The notes under the pieces: generated by a model
The model's input: only the letters and a program-made list of their open reading frames with translations
What the model was told of the DNA's origin: nothing
Databases searched by the model: none
Position numbers and translations under genes: made by a program
Assembly (NCBI RefSeq): GCF_014644435.1
Contig: NZ_BMKR01000008.1
Span: 124,001-188,000 of the forward strand
Direction: 5' to 3'
DNA length: 64,000 nucleotides
DNA from: Paenibacillus albidus
GTDB taxonomy: Bacteria; Bacillota; Bacilli; Paenibacillales; Paenibacillaceae
In this document: one piece after another, positions 52,971 to 62,834 of the stretch
Numbering within the stretch: the stretch's first letter is position 1
How the letters are laid out: every line of letters begins with the position of its first letter

Positions 52971-53660
52971 TCAGCTTTGTCCGTAATAAGCATTTGCTCC
53001 GTGCTTGCGCAGGAAATGACGATCCAGCAGATGCTGGCTCATAGGCTGCAGGTCCGGGTTCAGCTGATAGCTCTGGGTGGCCATCTTGGCCACTTCCTCA
53101 AGCACCACGGCATTGTGTACCGCATTATGCGGGTCTTTTCCCCAGTTAAAAGGGGCATGGCAATGCACCAGCACTCCAGGCAAATGGTCAGGGTTCAAAT
53201 CCTTAAATGTCTCCACGATCACATTCCCGGTCTCCAGCTCATACGCGCCTTTGATCTCGGCTTCGGTCATAGCCCGGGTACAGGGGATTTCTCCATAATA
53301 ATAATCGGCATGCGTCGTTCCCAGCGCAGGAATGCCCCGGCCCGCTTGAGCCCAGCCAGTGGCCCACGGAGAATGGGTATGCACAATGCCTCCAATGTTC
53401 AGAAAGGCCTTATATAACACGAGATGAGTTGCTGTATCGGAAGAAGGTTTGTAACTGCCCTCTACAATTTTCCCCTCCAAATCGACTACCACCATATCGT
53501 CACGGCGCAGCTTGTCGTATTCCACACCACTCGGTTTAATGACCACTAATCCCTTCTCACGGTCAATCCCGCTGACATTCCCCCATGTAAACGTAACCAA
53601 GTTGTAACGGGGCAGGTCCAGATTCGCCTCCAGTACCTCTTGCTTCAATTGCTCCAACAT
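52971..53660 (-). CDS. araD: L-ribulose-5-phosphate 4-epimerase
   Basis: Class II aldolase-like zinc epimerase of 229 residues; converts L-ribulose-5-phosphate to D-xylulose-5-phosphate, feeding the pentose phosphate pathway. Motifs: [35 protein letters not shown] (zinc His pair), and a later zinc His in [12 protein letters not shown]. First gene of the operon, about 55 bases from the AraR-controlled promoter. GGAGGATTACGAA precedes the start. Confidence 0.97.
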   Translation of the reverse strand: MLEQLKQEVLEANLDLPRYNLVTFTWGNVSGIDREKGLVVIKPSGVEYDKLRRDDMVVVDLEGKIVEGSYKPSSDTATHLVLYKAFLNIGGIVHTHSPWATGWAQAGRGIPALGTTHADYYYGEIPCTRAMTEAEIKGAYELETGNVIVETFKDLNPDHLPGVLVHCHAPFNWGKDPHNAVHNAVVLEEVAKMATQSYQLNPDLQPMSQHLLDRHFLRKHGANAYYGQS

Positions 53661-53713
53661 TTCGTAATCCTCCCTATCGCTTTAGGTATGATCGTGTGCA
53701 GCTTCGCCCCCTC

Positions 53714-53742
53714 ATTATACACTTGTACGTACAATTGGTCTA
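53714..53742 (-). promoter_or_regulatory. araDBA promoter overlapped by AraR operator 1
   Basis: TAGACC (53737-53742), 17-base spacer, TATAAT (53714-53719) on the minus strand. The spacer contains the perfect palindrome TTGTACGTACAA (53723-53734), the core of the B. subtilis AraR box. Binding there would block the polymerase. Confidence 0.85.
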
Positions 53743-53765
53743 TAATTATTTAATATCATCTGAAC

Positions 53766-53777
53766 AGGTACATACAA
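53766..53777 (-). promoter_or_regulatory. AraR operator 2 upstream of araDBA
   Basis: TTGTATGTACCT on the minus strand, ten of twelve bases matching operator 1. Its centre is 43 bases from the centre of operator 1, about four helical turns, so both lie on the same DNA face. B. subtilis AraR binds paired in-phase operators cooperatively. Confidence 0.75.
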
Positions 53778-53815
53778 ATAAAGAGGCCTCTGCAATTTTA
53801 TAATCGCAGAGACCT
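53778..53815 (-). terminator. Terminator downstream of araR
   Basis: On the minus strand AAGGTCTCTGC pairs with GCAGAGGCCTCTT (one bulge) across an AT-rich loop (53783-53815), followed by TTATTT. It lies between araR with its 3' repeat element and the araDBA promoter. Confidence 0.7.
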
Positions 53816-53907
53816 TATATTGTATATAACAATTTGAAATTATTGAATTGCTGAACTAGGTCCCGCCCAAACAGGCCCCATCCATTCAAGGGAGAGAGCG
53901 GTTTTAA

Positions 53908-54085
53908 TGTATTTCGTGCATCCAAATCACTTTGAAAAAGCCCAAAAGTCTATTCTGATGTATTTTGTACATTGGAAAATTCGAAAACAGGCCATTCCAC
54001 GCCATCTCTGCTTTTCCTGATGTAGAAAATACAGCCCAATCGGATATTATCCTGAATTGCCCGTAATTCGATGCACAAAATACAC
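53908..54085 (+). repeat. Four-box dispersed element, copy B
   Basis: Boxes TGTATTTCGTGCAT (53908), TGTATTTTGTACAT (53959), TGTAGAAAATACAG (54021) and TGCACAAAATACAC (54072); spacings 51, 62 and 51. The plus strand aligns throughout with the reverse complement of 2929-3105, with shared inter-box words CCAAATCACT, CAAAAGT, ATTCTGATGTATTT, GAAAATT, CTGATG and AATCG. It lies about 90 bases beyond the araR stop and before its terminator, so it should be transcribed as part of the araR 3' untranslated region. No coding sequence seen. Confidence 0.92.
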
Positions 54086-54173
54086 TCTAAGAGTTTCCTT
54101 ACCGTCCCAGACAGCTATTCTGCCAGCCGCTATCGGAAAGTAGCCCCCAGTACCTGAAGGTGCGTCCACACTT

Positions 54174-55268
54174 TTACAGCTCCAGAGGTTTCGTCGAACT
54201 TCGCAGCACAAGCTCCGGCTTGTAGATTACATCCTTGGGCGCTTCCGTATGCCGGCGTTCCATCATCTCCATCAGCATGTTTGCTGCCTGGATGCCCATC
54301 TCCTGCTTCGGATGGCTCAGGGTGGTCAGCTTCACTTCGGTTGCCGTCGCCAGTGTCGAGTCATCAAAGCCGATAATCGACAGATCATCCGGGACGCTGA
54401 GCCCGGTCTGCCGCACCGCCTCCAGCAGCAGGACGGCCAGCTCGTCATTGTAGCAGACGAAGGCTGTCGGCCGCTGCGGACTCTGCAGCATGCGCAGCGC
54501 AGCTTCATAGGGAACGGTGTGCTTTTGTTCAGTCGTATAATGGGTTACCGTATCCCTTCCCAAGGTCAGACGGTGTTTATGAAAAGCACGCGTAAAGCCC
54601 TTCAGCCGGTTTGCTCCCTGCAAATCATCTGTTTTGAAAAATCCGGCAATCTCCCGGTGCCCCAGCTCAATCAGATGCTCCGCTGCCATGAACCCGCCGG
54701 CTTCGTCATCCAGCTTCAGGCAGGGACAATGCAGCTCCGGGTAACGTTCATTAATCATAATGAACGGGATACGGTGAATCGCCAGGGACAAGAACAGCTC
54801 CAGATTGGGATTGCCCTGCGCGCTTTTGGTCGGCTCAATAATCAAACCCTTAAACGGCTGGCTCAGCATCATCTCCAGGTTCTCGCGCTCCTTGTTCTTG
54901 TCATTGTCCGTGCTCGACAGCATCATGCTGTAGCCGCCGCTGCGAAGGCGCGCTTCCGCTCCCCGTACGATGTGCGGAAAGATATAATCGGAGATATGGG
55001 TCGTCATCATGCCGATCATGCTGCTCTGCTGCAGGGAACGTGTCTCCTGCCGGGCTACAAAAGTCCCTTTGCCCTGCAGTCGGTACAGCCAGCCCTCCTT
55101 CTCCAGCTGTCCGAGCGCCTGGCGTACGGTCTGTCTGCTCATGCCGAACTGTCCGGCAATTTCATGCTCGGAGGGCGCTTTCTCCTCAGGCTTCAGCCGC
55201 CCGGACTGAATCCAGGACAGCAGTTCATTTTTTAGTTGCATATATTTCGGTATTGGTTTCTCCGTCAT
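54174..55268 (-). CDS. araR: Arabinose operon repressor AraR
   Basis: Chimeric regulator of 364 residues: N-terminal GntR winged helix (KYMQLKNELLSWIQSGRLKP, SEHEIAGQFGMSRQTVRQAL) and C-terminal LacI-type arabinose-binding domain (IGMMTTHISDYIFPHIVRGA, FVCYNDELAV, DDLSIIGFDDSTLATATEVK). L-arabinose binding releases it from its operators in B. subtilis. Start at MTEKPIPKYMQL with GAGGTGTACC upstream. It lies directly upstream of the araDBA operon and has its own promoter with an AraR-like box. Confidence 0.95.
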   Translation of the reverse strand: MTEKPIPKYMQLKNELLSWIQSGRLKPEEKAPSEHEIAGQFGMSRQTVRQALGQLEKEGWLYRLQGKGTFVARQETRSLQQSSMIGMMTTHISDYIFPHIVRGAEARLRSGGYSMMLSSTDNDKNKERENLEMMLSQPFKGLIIEPTKSAQGNPNLELFLSLAIHRIPFIMINERYPELHCPCLKLDDEAGGFMAAEHLIELGHREIAGFFKTDDLQGANRLKGFTRAFHKHRLTLGRDTVTHYTTEQKHTVPYEAALRMLQSPQRPTAFVCYNDELAVLLLEAVRQTGLSVPDDLSIIGFDDSTLATATEVKLTTLSHPKQEMGIQAANMLMEMMERRHTEAPKDVIYKPELVLRSSTKPLEL

Positions 55269-55306
55269 GGTACACCTCAGGTTGCTCAAATAGAGTAATA
55301 CAAGTT

Positions 55307-55337
55307 ATTATAACATAAGCAACTTGTATGTACATGT
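55307..55337 (-). promoter_or_regulatory. araR promoter with AraR-like operator
   Basis: TATAAT (55307-55312) with TG in the extended -10 position (TGTTATAAT) on the minus strand, about 40 bases before araR. Upstream, TTGTATGTACAT (55324-55335, plus-strand reading) resembles the AraR box and overlaps where a -35 would be, which suggests autorepression. Confidence 0.65.
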
Positions 55338-55341
55338 ATAA

Positions 55342-55716
55342 TCACTTTTTTGAGCCGTAATTCCCCATTTTGAGGCCCCAAATCGTATCCTTCTGATGGG
55401 CAGCCGCTTCCTTGAGCGCAGGAAGCCTGGAATCCTGCGGATAATGGCGTTCCAGATACAGGACAAATACGCCGCGCAGGCCAATCTCAAGCTCCAGCTT
55501 GTTGTATTCATTCGGATGCTTCGCAAGTTCTGCCATAGCCTGTTCCCAATTCTCCAGTTCATCCCCGGACGATTGGCCATTTGCTACCCTGTCAGCCAGT
55601 TCACGAAGCTCACGGTACGCTTTTTTAACTTTGGAAGAATAACCTTGTTTCTGATTCAGGAACGTCAGCAGCGCAATCAGCAGCACCAGCCCGCACCATA
55701 ATAGGATGTTGTCCAT
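55342..55716 (-). CDS. Hypothetical protein with one N-terminal membrane helix
   Basis: A 124-residue protein that I do not recognise. Residues 3-20 (NILLWCGLVLLIALLTFL) form a membrane helix; the rest is charged and helical (KVKKAYRELRELADRVANGQ, LENWEQAMAELAKHPNEYNK). GGGGGGACAACA precedes the ATG at 55716; the frame is open 19 codons more. It ends just upstream of the araR promoter. Confidence 0.72.
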   Translation of the reverse strand: MDNILLWCGLVLLIALLTFLNQKQGYSSKVKKAYRELRELADRVANGQSSGDELENWEQAMAELAKHPNEYNKLELEIGLRGVFVLYLERHYPQDSRLPALKEAAAHQKDTIWGLKMGNYGSKK

Positions 55717-55765
55717 TGTTGTCCCCCCGCTTGGCTTATCCTCATCATTATACAGGTCAGCGCAC

Positions 55766-55787
55766 AAAAACACCCCACAAAGTGGGG
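55766..55787 (-). terminator. Terminator after the YfhD-like gene
   Basis: CCCCAC pairs with GTGGGG (55774-55787 region) across a 3-base loop; on the minus strand it is followed by TGTTTTTGTG. It lies about 20 bases after the stop at 55805. Confidence 0.75.
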
Positions 55788-55804
55788 CATTGCTGTAATG
55801 CTGT

Positions 55805-55984
55805 CTATTCCTTTTTCATTATTTCATGCAATTGACGTTTATCCGCTTCAATCGCTCTGGCCTGAGCCTCGAGATCCTCATGGTCCGCCTCAGCCGCCGA
55901 GAATTCCACATCCTCCGCCTTAGCTTCATAGAGCATTTTCATTTTTTCCGTTTTGGAGAAAATCCTGGAGTTCTCTCTGTCCAT
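55805..55984 (-). CDS. YfhD-like small protein
   Basis: A 59-residue charged protein beginning MDRENSRIFSKTEKMKML. The stretch DVEFSAAEADHEDLEAQARA with a following ADKRQ matches the pattern of the YfhD family, small proteins of unknown function in spore formers. AAAGGAGG lies nine bases before the ATG at 55984. It is too small for routine gene callers to score well, but start, family pattern and terminator agree. Confidence 0.72.
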   Translation of the reverse strand: MDRENSRIFSKTEKMKMLYEAKAEDVEFSAAEADHEDLEAQARAIEADKRQLHEIMKKE

Positions 55985-56028
55985 CTCTTCATTCCTCCTT
56001 TCATCCTAAATGCAGGACATCCTGTCCC

Positions 56029-56400
56029 TTAGATCAGGCCTCCGGCTTCCTCTATGATCCTAAGCGCCTGATCGTGAGACTGGGCATCCGTGACGACAGT
56101 CAATAAAATATTCCTGCCCGTAGGTCCTCCGTCTCCCCCATGGCTCATCCCGCTTGCGCTGGTGTCCGCAGAAGCCAGGATCCCTGCAGACCGGCTGTCC
56201 ACCTGTGAATTTAAGGTCATAGTTGCCAAACTGGGAATGTCCCCGGTCAACGGGTTGTTGCCCGAATAGCTGGCATCGCCCGGATATTTGCCAAAACGGT
56301 CAATCGCCATATCGATGACTCTCAGAGATTGCAGTTTTCTGGAGACGGCTTCCGCCTCTTCCGGGCTTTTAAAATAGGCCAATATAGATTTTTCCGACAT
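56029..56400 (-). CDS. Hypothetical stress-protein-like protein
   Basis: A 123-residue cytoplasmic protein. The ends look like two halves of a ferredoxin-like or ACT-like fold (SILAYFKSPEEAEAVSRKLQ and ILLTVVTDAQSHDQALRIIE) around a Gly/Ser-rich middle. This resembles general-stress-protein-like or heat-induced YflT-type arrangements, but I do not name a family. GGTGGGAGGAA precedes the start. It is followed 44 bases later by the YfhD-like gene. Confidence 0.72.
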   Translation of the reverse strand: MSEKSILAYFKSPEEAEAVSRKLQSLRVIDMAIDRFGKYPGDASYSGNNPLTGDIPSLATMTLNSQVDSRSAGILASADTSASGMSHGGDGGPTGRNILLTVVTDAQSHDQALRIIEEAGGLI

Positions 56401-56511
56401 TTCCTCCCACCCTCTGCTCGAATTTCAATCCGTCTGTGCACATCTTTAGGTTGTCTAAGTTACGGAGTATTTATGTACAAGCCGCTTCCCCACCCTTCCT
56501 TCCTCAACAAG

Positions 56512-56560
56512 AAAAAAGACTGCCTCATCAGCAGAAAATCTGCTCACAAGACAGCCCTTT
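56512..56560 (-). terminator. Terminator after dnaJ
   Basis: On the minus strand GGGCTGTCTTGTGAGCAGA pairs with TCTGCTGATGAGGCAG (AGCAGA/TCTGCT core perfect), followed by TCTTTTTTC. It lies about 30 bases after the dnaJ stop and ends the heat-shock operon. Confidence 0.85.
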
Positions 56561-56587
56561 GTAGGTTATAGTTTCAGGTCTAAAAGA

Positions 56588-57712
56588 TCAGTCTCCACGG
56601 AATGCACGCTTTACACGATCAAAGAAAGATTGCTCCTGCTCATGCGTATTTTCTCCGTTGTAGGAGGCGAACTGGCGCAGCAGATCCTTTTGCTCTTCAC
56701 TCAGCTTGCTTGGGGTCACCACAATCACCCGCACATGCTGGTCGCCTGAGCCGGAACCGCGCAGGCGCGGAACGCCTTTGCCCTTCAAGCGAAAGAAGGT
56801 GCCCGTCTGCGTACCCGCAGGAATCTTGAGCTTCACTTTCTCAGTTAGCGTCGGGATCTCGATCTCATCACCCAATGCCGCCTGGGCAAAAGTAAGCGGA
56901 ACCTCGCACATAATGTCGTCATTCTCACGAACGAAGAAATCATGCGGCTTAACGCGGATCACAATATACAAATCTCCGGCTGGGCCGCCACGCAGGCCGC
57001 CTTCCCCTTCACCGGTCATGCGCAGCTGTGCACCGTCATCGACGCCGCCCGGAATGCGGACGTGAATCTTCCGCTGCTTCTTAACTTTGCCTTGACCGCT
57101 GCAAGTTGTACATTTCTCCTTGATAATCTTGCCCGTTCCGCTGCAATGGGAACAAGGACGGCGGTTGCGCATTTGTCCAAGCGGTGTATTCTGCACGAAT
57201 TCCTGTTGACCGCTGCCATGGCAGACGGAACAAGTCTCCGGTTTGGTACCCGGTTTCGCTCCGGAGCCGAAGCAGGTATCACAAGTCTCCGTACGCGGAA
57301 TGGTAATATCGGTTTCTTTGCCGAATACCGCTTCCTTGAACTCAATGGTCATCGTGTACTGCAAATCACCGCCACGCTGCGGTGCGTTCGGGTCACGGCG
57401 TCCACCGCCGCCGAAGAACATATCGAAGATATCGCCCAGTCCTCCGAAATCTCCGCCACCGCCGCCAAAGCCGCCGCCCATCCCCTGATTAGGATCTATA
57501 TGTCCATATTGGTCATATCTGGCACGCTGCTGGCCGTCGCTCAGCACATCATAGGCTTCCTTCACTTCCTTGAATTTCGCCTCGGCGTCGCTCGCCTTGT
57601 TGACGTCCGGGTGGTACTGGCGCGCCAGCTTACGGTAAGCCTTTTTCACTTCATCTTCTGAGGCATCTCTTCCGAGGCCCAGCACTTCATAATAATCACG
57701 TTTATCCGCCAC
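56588..57712 (-). CDS. dnaJ: Chaperone DnaJ
   Basis: Hsp40 co-chaperone of 374 residues that delivers substrates to DnaK and stimulates its ATPase. J domain with YHPDVNK at about 30-37, Gly/Phe-rich linker ([15 protein letters not shown]), zinc fingers of four CxxCxGxG-type repeats ([32 protein letters not shown]), then the C-terminal substrate domain. GTG at 57712 is chosen: GGAGGTG lies six bases before it and [12 protein letters not shown] is the usual N-terminus. Confidence 0.97.
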   Translation of the reverse strand: MADKRDYYEVLGLGRDASEDEVKKAYRKLARQYHPDVNKASDAEAKFKEVKEAYDVLSDGQQRARYDQYGHIDPNQGMGGGFGGGGGDFGGLGDIFDMFFGGGGRRDPNAPQRGGDLQYTMTIEFKEAVFGKETDITIPRTETCDTCFGSGAKPGTKPETCSVCHGSGQQEFVQNTPLGQMRNRRPCSHCSGTGKIIKEKCTTCSGQGKVKKQRKIHVRIPGGVDDGAQLRMTGEGEGGLRGGPAGDLYIVIRVKPHDFFVRENDDIMCEVPLTFAQAALGDEIEIPTLTEKVKLKIPAGTQTGTFFRLKGKGVPRLRGSGSGDQHVRVIVVTPSKLSEEQKDLLRQFASYNGENTHEQEQSFFDRVKRAFRGD

Positions 57713-57761
57713 TGCTCTCACCTCCGTACATCCCTGCATAATGGGTGCTTCTTAACAGTAT

Positions 57762-57810
57762 AAAAGGAAAGGCAAAACACGGGATGCCCCGGTTTTGACC
57801 TTCCCTTTCC
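57762..57810 (-). terminator. Hairpin between dnaK and dnaJ
   Basis: On the minus strand GGAAGGTCAAAACCGGGG pairs with CCCGTGTTTTGCCTTTCC (small bulges), then TTTTATAC. It sits 20 bases after dnaK, inside the hrcA operon, so it probably lets only part of the transcripts reach dnaJ or protects the dnaK message. Confidence 0.75.
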
Positions 57811-57828
57811 CATACTTATCGTTTAAGG

Positions 57829-60428
<2,600 letters not shown>

Positions 60429-60478
60429 GTTGTGTTCACCTCCTTATAATCATTCACGATAGTCAATCAGGACTCTGT

Positions 60479-61510
60479 TCACTTATACCAGTGTGCCAGC
60501 ATTGCTGTCAAATCCCGGGACAAAATGCCCAATATCCCCATTACCCGCGCATACTCCATCCGGGTAGGCCCCAGAATGCCGATACTGCCCAGCGCCTGGC
60601 CGTCCAGCGAATAAGTGGCGGTAATCAGGCTGCAATTGGCAAAGGCCTCATGATTGTTCTCTGTGCCGATCTTAACCTGAATGCCACTGCCTCCGGACAC
60701 TGGAGCCAGCATCTTGAGCAGTGTCGGCGTCTCCTCCAGCAGATCCAGAATATTCTTCACCTTGTCGACATCCTTGAATTCCGGCTGGGTCAGCATATTC
60801 GTGGCTCCGCTCAGATAGATCCGCTGTTCATGGTCGCTCTCGAGCGCCGTATCCAGTACCTGCATCAGTTCCTCGTAATGGGAGATATGGCGCTGCATCT
60901 CCTCACCCAGCTCGGAATACAGCCGGGTCTTCAGCTTGTATAGCGGAACGTTCACCAGCTTGCTGTTCAGCAGATTGACCACTTTCTCCATTTCGGAAAG
61001 AGAAATCTCCGGCGGAATATTTACGGTCCGGTTCTCAACCTGTCCGGTACTGGTGACGATAATCGCCACAGCCGTCTTGTCATCAAGCGGCAGCAGCTGA
61101 AAGTGGCGCAGTGAAGTATGAAAAACCTCCGGTCCAAGCAGGATGGAAGTGTAATTCGTCATATTGGAAAGAATCATTGCTGCGTGCTGGATAACCTGCT
61201 CCATCGCATTCAGCTTCTCGGCGAAAAAGGCACGGATCGTCCCCACCTCCGCCGATTCCGCAGAATTCCACGGCACCAGATGATCCACATAATATCGGTA
61301 TCCTTTATGGGAAGGAATCCTCCCTGCCGAGGTATGGGGCTGTTCAAGAAACCCTAACTCCTCGAGATCGGCCATTTCATTACGAATGGTTGCAGGACTA
61401 TAGCCTACATCCCCCCGTTTGGAGATGCTGCGGGAACCTACCGGTTCAGCCGAAGAGATGTAATCATCTACGATGGCGTTCAATATCATTCTTTGGCGTT
61501 CGGTTAACAT
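60479..61510 (-). CDS. hrcA: Heat-inducible transcription repressor HrcA
   Basis: Repressor of class I heat-shock genes, 343 residues. Winged helix at the N-terminus (MLTERQRMILNAIVDDYISS, EPVGSRSISKRG, SPATIRNEMADLEELGFLEQ, PHTSAGRIPSHKGYRYYVD) then the GAF-like dimer domain. It binds the CIRCE element just upstream and is tuned by GroEL in B. subtilis. TAGGAGGGGATGAC precedes the ATG at 61510. First gene of hrcA-grpE-dnaK-dnaJ. Confidence 0.97.
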   Translation of the reverse strand: MLTERQRMILNAIVDDYISSAEPVGSRSISKRGDVGYSPATIRNEMADLEELGFLEQPHTSAGRIPSHKGYRYYVDHLVPWNSAESAEVGTIRAFFAEKLNAMEQVIQHAAMILSNMTNYTSILLGPEVFHTSLRHFQLLPLDDKTAVAIIVTSTGQVENRTVNIPPEISLSEMEKVVNLLNSKLVNVPLYKLKTRLYSELGEEMQRHISHYEELMQVLDTALESDHEQRIYLSGATNMLTQPEFKDVDKVKNILDLLEETPTLLKMLAPVSGGSGIQVKIGTENNHEAFANCSLITATYSLDGQALGSIGILGPTRMEYARVMGILGILSRDLTAMLAHWYK

Positions 61511-61545
61511 GTCATCCCCTCCTAACAGCCTGTGGCCAGGATTCG

Positions 61546-61572
61546 TTAGCACTCGACTCAGATGAGTGCTAA
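61546..61572. promoter_or_regulatory. CIRCE operator
   Basis: TTAGCACTC (61546-61554), nine-base spacer, GAGTGCTAA (61564-61572): a perfect CIRCE inverted repeat, 36 bases upstream of the hrcA start and just downstream of the promoter. Confidence 0.98.
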
Positions 61573-61583
61573 CCACTACTACA

Positions 61584-61613
61584 AAAATACCAAACAGACA
61601 TTGACGTTGTCAA
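61584..61613 (-). promoter_or_regulatory. Sigma-A promoter of the hrcA operon
   Basis: TTGACA (61608-61613), 18-base spacer, TATTTT (61584-61589) on the minus strand. The -35 is part of the palindrome TTGACAACGTCAA (61601-61613). A near copy of the promoter lies at 62219-62248. Confidence 0.8.
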
Positions 61614-61748
61614 GTCAGTTCAGCAAGCCGGACCTCTTTTTCATTACAGGGCCATCAACAATCTCAGCTAAGGGGGACCGCGGCTGCTTCATTATATAGT
61701 ATGCATTAAACCGGCTTCCCGGAAACCCGTCTTACCGCAGTGCCTATG

Positions 61749-62165
61749 TTACAGCTGTTTCTTCAAGTAGAACTTAGTCTGCCCAGCCAGCGGACAATCT
61801 TGAATCTCCCCAAAAATTTCATAGCCCTGCTTCTGATAAAATCCCGGTGCTTGCCAGCTCATTGTCGTGAGCTCGCTTACCTTACAGCCCTGTGCCTTGG
61901 CCAGAGCCTCCATCTGCTCAAGCAGCAGCGCTCCCACACCGTGCCCTCTATAAGCCTCATCAACCGCCAGCAATTGAACATGCAGGATATTCCAGACCAT
62001 CTCGCCGGTAATGCCGCCTGCATAAGCACCGTGCTCATAGGCTGCAAGGGAGATCGTCTGCCGCTCATAAGGGGGGATATTCTGTAAACGGGCGTGACCG
62101 TGCTGCTCCAGCAGTGCAGAGATCCGCTCTTGATTCATTTCGTATTCCGTCTCTTTGATCTCCAA
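61749..62165 (-). CDS. GNAT-family N-acetyltransferase
   Basis: A 138-residue acetyltransferase with the acetyl-CoA-binding loop AYRGHGVGALLLEQME at about 72-87, preceded by the strand ILHVQLLAVD, and ending with a C-terminal GYEIFGEI-type strand. The substrate cannot be told. It lies between the two near-identical promoters: transcribed from the one at 62219-62248 and ending before that of hrcA. About 135 bases (61614-61748) after it hold no clear terminator. Confidence 0.88.
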   Translation of the reverse strand: MEIKETEYEMNQERISALLEQHGHARLQNIPPYERQTISLAAYEHGAYAGGITGEMVWNILHVQLLAVDEAYRGHGVGALLLEQMEALAKAQGCKVSELTTMSWQAPGFYQKQGYEIFGEIQDCPLAGQTKFYLKKQL

Positions 62166-62218
62166 TTATATCTCCCCTTTCAGACTGATAATCTGTCCGC
62201 TTCCGTTGTCTCTCCAAA

Positions 62219-62248
62219 AAAATACCAAGCCGACATTGACAGTGTCAA
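62219..62248 (-). promoter_or_regulatory. Promoter of the GNAT gene, near copy of the hrcA promoter
   Basis: TTGACA (62243-62248), 18-base spacer, TATTTT (62219-62224) on the minus strand; the -35 lies in the perfect palindrome TTGACACTGTCAA (62236-62248). About 33 of 40 bases match the hrcA promoter region, but no CIRCE follows. It begins immediately after the stop of the upstream gene. Confidence 0.8.
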
Positions 62249-62249
62249 G

Positions 62250-62759
62250 TCAGCTCAGTATTTTGAGTACCGCTATTTCATCGCAAGCATTCTGCTTGGC
62301 GCAGTTCACGCAATCGGTCCAGACCTTCTCCGGGAAAATCTCCTTCTCCACCACTTCAAATCCGTTCCGGAGAAAAAAATCAACCTCATAGGTCAGGGCC
62401 ATTACCTTGGGAATCTGCTGGCGTCCAGCCTCTTCCATCAGCTTGTTCAGAATCAGCGAACCAATGCCTTTCCCCCTGCCTTCGTCACGCAGACCAATGG
62501 AGCGGATCTCGACAAGATCATTCCCCAATCGGAACAGTGAGCCGCAGCCCACGAACCTTCCTTCTATCTCGGCCACCACGAATTGATCGATCTGGCGCCC
62601 CAGAGCCTTACGCGAACGGGGCAGCATGATGCCGCGCTGGGCATATTCCTCTATCATCAGGTACAGCGGTTCAACATCCTCCACCGTAGCCGTTCTGCAT
62701 ATCACCTTCGCCCCTCCGGCCGGAGAGACCTTGCGGGACATTTCCGTTTTGGCAAGCAC
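62250..62759 (-). CDS. ArgA-like GNAT N-acetyltransferase
   Basis: A 169-residue protein of the amino-acid N-acetyltransferase type (COG1246): EPLYLMIEEYAQRGIMLPRS, VEIRSIGLRDEGRGKGIGSL (acetyl-CoA loop RGKGIGS), then ALTYEVDFFLRNGFEVVEKE, FPEKVWTDCVNCAKQNACDE with a Cys pattern. The CxxC...C motif is conserved in this group. GTG start with AGAGGGGTG seven bases upstream. Whether it acts on glutamate is uncertain because ArgJ often supplies N-acetylglutamate in Bacillota. Confidence 0.88.
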   Translation of the reverse strand: MLAKTEMSRKVSPAGGAKVICRTATVEDVEPLYLMIEEYAQRGIMLPRSRKALGRQIDQFVVAEIEGRFVGCGSLFRLGNDLVEIRSIGLRDEGRGKGIGSLILNKLMEEAGRQQIPKVMALTYEVDFFLRNGFEVVEKEIFPEKVWTDCVNCAKQNACDEIAVLKILS

Positions 62760-62791
62760 TCTGAGTCACCCCTCTGTCAATAATATGAATA

Positions 62792-62820
62792 AATATACAA
62801 CAGAGTGAATGACAATTCAA
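62792..62820 (-). promoter_or_regulatory. Promoter of the ArgA-like gene
   Basis: TTGAAT (62815-62820), 17-base spacer, TATATT (62792-62797) on the minus strand, 32 bases upstream of the GTG start. Confidence 0.6.
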
Positions 62821-62834
62821 GGGGTATTTTAAAA

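Noticed and set aside
53908..54085. The boxes of the dispersed element as AraR operators, because of the TGTA...TACA core near araR.
   Set aside because: The AraR core is TTGTACGTACAA; the boxes are A/T-rich (TGTATTTTGTGCAT), and the other copy is far from any arabinose gene.
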